A stretch of 9,219 bases of DNA, from positions 1 through 9,219 of the forward strand of contig JBIINK010000065.1 in NCBI GenBank assembly GCA_044337515.1. Reading direction: 5' to 3'. Within the stretch, counting starts at the first letter, position 1. Every line of letters begins with the position of its first letter. Shown one piece after another: positions 5,517 to 9,219 of this stretch. Below the pieces are notes generated by a model. It was not told the DNA's origin, did not search any database, and worked only from the letters and a program-made list of their open reading frames with translations. The stretch is from CAJBVG01 sp044337515 (GTDB lineage Bacteria > Bacteroidota > Bacteroidia > Sphingobacteriales > Sphingobacteriaceae). The position numbers and the translations under genes are program-made.

Positions 5517-7235
5517 ATGAGTGGATTAAGCGAACAAGAGCAGTTAAGAAGAGATAGTATGCAAGAATTAGTGCGATTAGGCATTGATCCTTATCCTGCA
5601 GATGTTTTTGAGGTAAACGTTACAGCAGCAGATATATTAGCGAATTACGAACGCGACAAAACGAATTATAAGAACATCAGCATCGCTGGACGTATTATGA
5701 GTCGCCGTATTATGGGAAATGCATCTTTTGCGGAATTGCAAGATGCTAGTGGTAGAATTCAAGTGTACTTCAGACGAGACGATTTATGTCCGGATGAAGA
5801 CAAAACTTTATATAACATAGTATTTAAAAAGTTAATAGATATTGGTGATATCATTGGTGTTACTGGATATGTGTTCACTACGCAAGTAGGGGAAATCAGT
5901 ATTCACGTGACAGGCTTTAAGATGTTGAGTAAATCTCTTCGTCCATTGCCCGTAGTGAAAATTGATGCAGAAGGTACAGCGCATGATGTGGTTACCGACC
6001 CTGAATTTAGATATCGCCAACGTTATGCCGATTTGATTATCAATCAGGATGTACGTGAAGTGTTCAGAAAGAGAACGAAGATTATTCAATCGTTACGAAA
6101 TACATTTAATGAGCAAGGATATTTAGAGGTGGAAACACCAATATTACAAGCCATCCCAGGTGGTGCAGCGGCTCGTCCGTTTATTACGCATCACAATGCC
6201 TTAGATATGCCTTTGTATTTACGTATTGCCAATGAGCTTTATTTGAAAAGATTAATTGTTGGAGGATACGATGGTGTATATGAGTTTGCGAAGGACTTCA
6301 GAAATGAAGGAATGGACAGAACCCATAACCCAGAGTTTACGGTAATGGAAATTTATGTAGCGTACAAGGACTACAATTGGATGATGGATTTTACGGAGGA
6401 GATGATTGAGAAGGTATCGATGGACTTACACGGTACAACGAAAGTGCAAGTAGGAGAGAATGTGATTGATTTCCAAAGACCATTTAAGCGCATTACTATG
6501 TACGATTCGATTAAGGAATTTACAGGCATTGATATTTCTGAAATGAGTGAGGATGAATTAAGAGCTACGTGTAGGGGATTAGGAATTGATGTTAGTGATA
6601 CGATGGGTAAAGGGAAATTGGTGGATGAGATTTTCGGTGAGAAATGTGAAGGAAATTATATACAACCAACTTTCATTATAGATTACCCAGTAGAGATGTC
6701 GCCTTTGTGTAAAAAACACAGAACAAAAGAAGGCTTGGTAGAACGATTTGAATTAATGGTGAATGGTAAAGAATTAGCAAACGCTTATTCGGAGTTAAAC
6801 GACCCAATTGAACAACGCGCACGATTTGAAGACCAAGTGAAGTTAATGGAAAGAGGAGATGATGAGGCAATGTTTATTGATTATGATTTCTTAAGAGCAT
6901 TAGAATACGGTATGCCACCAACGGCTGGTATGGGAATAGGAATAGACAGATTAACAATGATCATGACTAACCAAAATTCGATACAAGATGTATTGTTTTT
7001 CCCGCAAATGAGACCAGAGAAAGTTCAGAAAGTTGCCACTGCTAATGATTTTGTGGAGGCTGGTGTACCTGCAGAATGGGTGCCTGTGTTAAATAAAATG
7101 AACATTAATACGGTTGAAGAACTGAAAGCAGCCAATCCTAATAAAGTATTTAACGATATGGGAGGGATGCGGAAGAAATTGAAATTAGAGATGCCCATTC
7201 CATCTAAAGAAGATGTGATGAAATGGTTTGAATAA
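5517..7235 (+). CDS. lysS: lysyl-tRNA synthetase, class II
   Basis: This enzyme charges tRNA-Lys with lysine using ATP in the cytosol. From ATG 5517 the product has 572 residues, longer than the E. coli enzyme (about 505) because of a C-terminal extension (about 498-572) with helix-turn segments (VPVLNKMNINTVEEL), a feature of Bacteroidetes LysRS. An OB-fold anticodon-binding domain covers about 55-137. The class II core includes PFITHHNALDMPLYLRIANE, motif 2 FRNEGMDRTHNPEFT (261-275) and motif 3 GMGIGIDRL (471-479). ELNDP (426-430) is the usual lysine-pocket segment. The open frame extends to TTG 5478, but those 13 residues lie in the promoter and repeat, so ATG 5517 is the likely start. It ends in an intrinsic terminator. 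Nothing suggests damage or a non-catalytic paralogue. Confidence 0.96.
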   Translation: MSGLSEQEQLRRDSMQELVRLGIDPYPADVFEVNVTAADILANYERDKTNYKNISIAGRIMSRRIMGNASFAELQDASGRIQVYFRRDDLCPDEDKTLYNIVFKKLIDIGDIIGVTGYVFTTQVGEISIHVTGFKMLSKSLRPLPVVKIDAEGTAHDVVTDPEFRYRQRYADLIINQDVREVFRKRTKIIQSLRNTFNEQGYLEVETPILQAIPGGAAARPFITHHNALDMPLYLRIANELYLKRLIVGGYDGVYEFAKDFRNEGMDRTHNPEFTVMEIYVAYKDYNWMMDFTEEMIEKVSMDLHGTTKVQVGENVIDFQRPFKRITMYDSIKEFTGIDISEMSEDELRATCRGLGIDVSDTMGKGKLVDEIFGEKCEGNYIQPTFIIDYPVEMSPLCKKHRTKEGLVERFELMVNGKELANAYSELNDPIEQRARFEDQVKLMERGDDEAMFIDYDFLRALEYGMPPTAGMGIGIDRLTMIMTNQNSIQDVLFFPQMRPEKVQKVATANDFVEAGVPAEWVPVLNKMNINTVEELKAANPNKVFNDMGGMRKKLKLEMPIPSKEDVMKWFE

Positions 7236-7274
7236 AAAAAAATCCCTCGGCAAATGCTCGAGGGATTTTTTTTT
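7234..7274. terminator. bidirectional intrinsic terminator between lysS and the lipoprotein gene
   Basis: ATCCCTCG (7242-7249) pairs with CGAGGGAT (7259-7266) around a 9-nt loop. It is flanked by eight A residues on the left and eight or more T residues on the right, which can lengthen the stem or serve as U-tracts on either strand. It starts within the lysS stop codon and lies 15 bp before the stop of the convergent lipoprotein gene, so it can serve both. Confidence 0.92.
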
Positions 7275-7288
7275 GAATATGTTTTGGA

Positions 7289-7732
7289 TTATTTTCTGTT
7301 GAAGTTGATTGCGAAATCAGAAACTATAGTATTTCCGTTTTCTGCTTGCGTGTATAACATACCTAATTTCAAAGTGCTTGCGTTAAAGCTAGAGTTGTTG
7401 TATACCATAGTGTCTTTTTTATCTAAAGAAATCACTGTAAGTGTAGTTCCTGAAAATACATACGTTAACGTATCATCTTTAGATGAAGAATCATTTGATC
7501 TATCGATTGCAATACCATTTGCAAAAAATTCAACAACTAATTCATTTGGTGCATACGTTTGTGTTGAATCTTGTAATAACTGACCATTGATAGTCACTTT
7601 TGTTTTTTGAGTAGTCGCTTCCCATTTACCTACGATTGATAACGGAGTTGCTGTGTTTTCATCTTTCGAACAAGCAATTAACGAAGTTGCCATTGCGAAT
7701 ACTAATACTGATCTTACTAATAATTTTTTCAT
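7289..7732 (-). CDS. small lipocalin-like lipoprotein, function unknown
   Basis: The product has 147 residues. A signal peptide with basic N-terminus (MKKLLVR), a hydrophobic core and a lipobox LIAC (18-21) predicts cleavage before C21 and lipid anchoring. The mature protein starts CSKDEN, resembling the acidic lipoprotein export signal that sends Bacteroidetes lipoproteins to the cell surface. The body contains IVGKWEATTQ (about 33-42) and alternating short beta strands ending in a Lys-terminated strand, typical of the lipocalin-like / DUF4488-type small beta-barrel lipoproteins of this phylum; the exact family cannot be named from sequence alone. It is monocistronic, convergent with lysS across a shared terminator and divergent from ung. 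No ligand or function can be inferred. Confidence 0.8.
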   Translation of the reverse strand: MKKLLVRSVLVFAMATSLIACSKDENTATPLSIVGKWEATTQKTKVTINGQLLQDSTQTYAPNELVVEFFANGIAIDRSNDSSSKDDTLTYVFSGTTLTVISLDKKDTMVYNNSSFNASTLKLGMLYTQAENGNTIVSDFAINFNRK

Positions 7733-7822
7733 TTTTGTTTTTTATAAGTGTTTTTATATACCACGAATATAATATAATTGATAGGAATAGAAAATACTTA
7801 TAAATAGGTATAATTGCTTAAA

Positions 7823-8476
7823 ATGATGCATCAATCCATTGAATCTGAATTCCAGAAGCCATATTTCCTAGAATTAAAGCGCTTTTTAGACAATGAAGCA
7901 AGTTTAGGGAAATTGATTTACCCCCATCAAAACTTGATTTTTAATGCATTTGAGCAGTGTTTATTAGAAGAAATTAAAGTGGTAATCATCGGTCAAGACC
8001 CTTATCATGGGGCAGGACAAGCGAACGGTTTAGCATTTTCGGTAAACGTCGGACAAAAAATTCCACCCTCACTACGTAATATTTATAAAGAATTGAAAGA
8101 TGATCTTGGTTTTGAAATTCCTACTCATGGCGACTTAAGTGCATGGGCGAAGCAGGGAGTTTTGCTTTTGAATTCGGTTATGACTGTTGAAGAAGGGAGA
8201 CCAGGATCACATCAACATAAAGGATGGGAAACATTTACAGATGCAGTGATTAGTTCATTAAGCAATGAACGAACTGGAATTGTTTTCTTGCTTTGGGGTA
8301 ATTATGCGAAATCAAAAATAGGTTTAATAGATGCGTCGAAACACTATATTTTAAAAGCAGCTCATCCTTCTCCTCTATCAGCCTATCAAGGTTTCTTCCA
8401 TTGCAAACATTTTTCAAAAACAAATGAATATTTGCTTCTGCAAGGGAAGAAACCAATCGATTGGAAACTATTTTAA
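7823..8476 (+). CDS. ung: uracil-DNA glycosylase (family 1)
   Basis: This enzyme removes uracil from DNA after cytosine deamination or dUMP incorporation, starting base-excision repair. The product has 217 residues from ATG 7823 (an adjacent ATG at 7826 is possible; a TTG at 7814 is unlikely), close to the usual 220-230. Family motifs are GQDPYHG (57-63, with catalytic D59), the uracil-pocket segment LAFSV, GVLLLNSVMTV (112-122), LLWGNYAKSK (156-165) and the HPSPLSAYQGFFHCKHF minor-groove loop (181-197) with its catalytic His. All key residues are intact. A TATAATTG box (7809-7816), one mismatch from TAnnTTTG, may be the promoter. The stop codon directly abuts the stop of the convergent Lrp-type gene with no spacer. 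Confidence 0.96.
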   Translation: MMHQSIESEFQKPYFLELKRFLDNEASLGKLIYPHQNLIFNAFEQCLLEEIKVVIIGQDPYHGAGQANGLAFSVNVGQKIPPSLRNIYKELKDDLGFEIPTHGDLSAWAKQGVLLLNSVMTVEEGRPGSHQHKGWETFTDAVISSLSNERTGIVFLLWGNYAKSKIGLIDASKHYILKAAHPSPLSAYQGFFHCKHFSKTNEYLLLQGKKPIDWKLF

Positions 8477-8944
8477 TTAATATTCTAACGGTAAAGCGTG
8501 AGAATATTTAGTCGTCGATAAAATCATCATCGTTTGTAAATGTGATATTTCTAATATTTTGCTGATTTTATCTAAAATTAAGCGCTCATAACTTTTAATG
8601 TCGGGAACGATTACTTTTAATAGAAAATCTGCAGAACCAGAAATATGATGACACTCTACGACCTCATCAATTTTCATGATTTGTTTGCTGAAGTTTTTTA
8701 TGGCATCTGTTTTTTGATAATTAATAGATACTTGGATGAACGTTTTTATTTTCAATCCTAGCAACTCTTCGTTTACCATTGCATGGTAACTATTAATATA
8801 GCCTTGTGCTTCTAGCTTACGAACTCGCTCTAATGTAGGAGCTGGAGATAAACCGATGTCCATCGACAACTGAATATTCGTAATTCTTCCATTTTCTTGT
8901 AAGATTTTTAAAATCTTAAAATCGGTACTGTCTAAACCAATCAT
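8477..8944 (-). CDS. Lrp/AsnC-family transcriptional regulator
   Basis: The product has 155 residues, the normal size. An N-terminal winged helix-turn-helix (about 3-55) starts with the family signature LDSTDFKILKILQENGR and recognition region LSPAPTLERVRKLEAQGYI. A C-terminal RAM effector-binding domain (about 66-140) contains the GSADFLLKV segment (103-111), where amino acids normally bind between subunits. Such proteins form octamers and often autoregulate; the target genes are unknown here. Its promoter region is shared with the divergent metalloregulator gene. The end is tail-to-tail with ung with zero intergenic bases. It could be called lrp, but family members with different ligands look alike, so no symbol is given. 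Confidence 0.93.
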   Translation of the reverse strand: MIGLDSTDFKILKILQENGRITNIQLSMDIGLSPAPTLERVRKLEAQGYINSYHAMVNEELLGLKIKTFIQVSINYQKTDAIKNFSKQIMKIDEVVECHHISGSADFLLKVIVPDIKSYERLILDKISKILEISHLQTMMILSTTKYSHALPLEY

Positions 8945-9055
8945 ATAATATCCTATAGGTGTGAAATTAATTTAACTAATATAGACATTTATAGAAATTA
9001 TATTCTGAAAAATGTAATTTAATTTCATTCTTACATTATAATATTTTTTTACTAA

Positions 9056-9071
9056 TTTAGGGGAGTCTAAA
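9056..9071. promoter_or_regulatory. candidate DtxR/MntR operator
   Basis: TTTAG (9056-9060) and CTAAA (9067-9071) form a perfect inverted repeat around GGGAGT. The reverse strand reads TTTAGACTCCCCTAAA, similar in layout to DtxR-family boxes (TTAGG...CCTAA type). It lies 10 bp before the GTG start of a DtxR-family gene, consistent with autoregulation. The 5-bp arms alone are not decisive. Confidence 0.45.
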
Positions 9072-9081
9072 AAATAAATTA

Positions 9082-9219
9082 GTGAATAAGAATTCTCATA
9101 CTGAAGAAAACTACCTAAAAGCCATCTTTAAGCTTCAAGAAAAAGACAGAGCTGAGGTTTCTACAAACGATATTGCAAAGCTTGTGAATACTCGTGCGGC
9201 ATCAGTAACCGATATGCTG
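9082..9219 (+). CDS. DtxR/MntR-family metal-dependent regulator, 3' end outside window
   Basis: The first 46 codons are present and run off the right edge. The sequence SHTEENYLKAIFKLQEKDRA followed by VSTNDIAKLVNTRAASVTDML is the N-terminal winged helix-turn-helix of the DtxR/MntR family. Such proteins bind iron or manganese in the C-terminal part and repress metal uptake genes. The preferred start is GTG 9082; no in-frame ATG lies between it and the upstream stop at 9058, and the family usually begins a few residues before EENYLKAI. MntR (manganese) is the commoner type in Bacteroidetes, but the metal-binding region is outside the window. It is divergent from the Lrp-type gene. Confidence 0.88.
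   Translation, partial: MNKNSHTEENYLKAIFKLQEKDRAEVSTNDIAKLVNTRAASVTDML

Noticed and set aside
7778..7816. Full ung promoter with TTGATA at 7778 and TATAATTG at 7809
   Set aside because: The 25-bp spacing is too long for the usual 17-21 bp, so only the -7-like box is mentioned, and weakly.

Overview
The window reads as a stretch of AT-rich Bacteroidota (Bacteroidetes) chromosome. The evidence is: a DAHP synthase-chorismate mutase fusion of the type common in that phylum; a lysyl-tRNA synthetase with a C-terminal helical extension; several start regions carrying a TAnnTTTG box, the -7 element of the Bacteroidetes primary sigma factor; few clear Shine-Dalgarno sequences; and a lipoprotein with an acidic stretch right after its lipid-bearing cysteine. 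Genus cannot be told from sequence alone.

Layout. Positions 1-2992 (minus strand) hold a tightly packed shikimate operon in the order DAHP synthase/chorismate mutase, aroB, aroA; aroA runs off the left edge. Divergent from it is proline dehydrogenase (3130-4299, plus). Next comes an unusual block, 4301-5483. A tandem array of 54-bp hairpin-bearing units is followed by a small DUF962/Mpo1-like membrane protein gene (minus), a 135-bp spacer with two inverted repeats, a four-helix-bundle protein gene of the 23S-rRNA-intervening-sequence/Avd family (plus), and then a second array of 70-bp units that are the reverse complement of the first array with 16 bp added. The second array runs directly into the lysS promoter. 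lysS (5517-7235) ends in a strong intrinsic terminator shared with a convergent small lipoprotein gene (7289-7732, minus). Then come ung (7823-8476, plus), an Lrp/AsnC regulator that converges on it with no gap (8477-8944, minus), and the first 46 codons of a DtxR/MntR metalloregulator (from 9082, plus), preceded by a DtxR-like inverted repeat.

How the genes relate. The aro genes make the first, second and sixth steps of chorismate synthesis plus the chorismate-to-prephenate step, and are translationally coupled. The other genes are ordinary housekeeping genes with no evident shared pathway: proline oxidation, Lys-tRNA charging, uracil excision, amino-acid-responsive regulation and metal-responsive regulation.

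The most interesting part is the inverted hairpin arrays around the four-helix-bundle gene. They resemble a REP-like repeat family associated with a small non-transposase protein. This is a hypothesis from layout only. No transposase, integrase, tRNA, rRNA or CRISPR was found, and no stretch over 300 bases lacks a gene.
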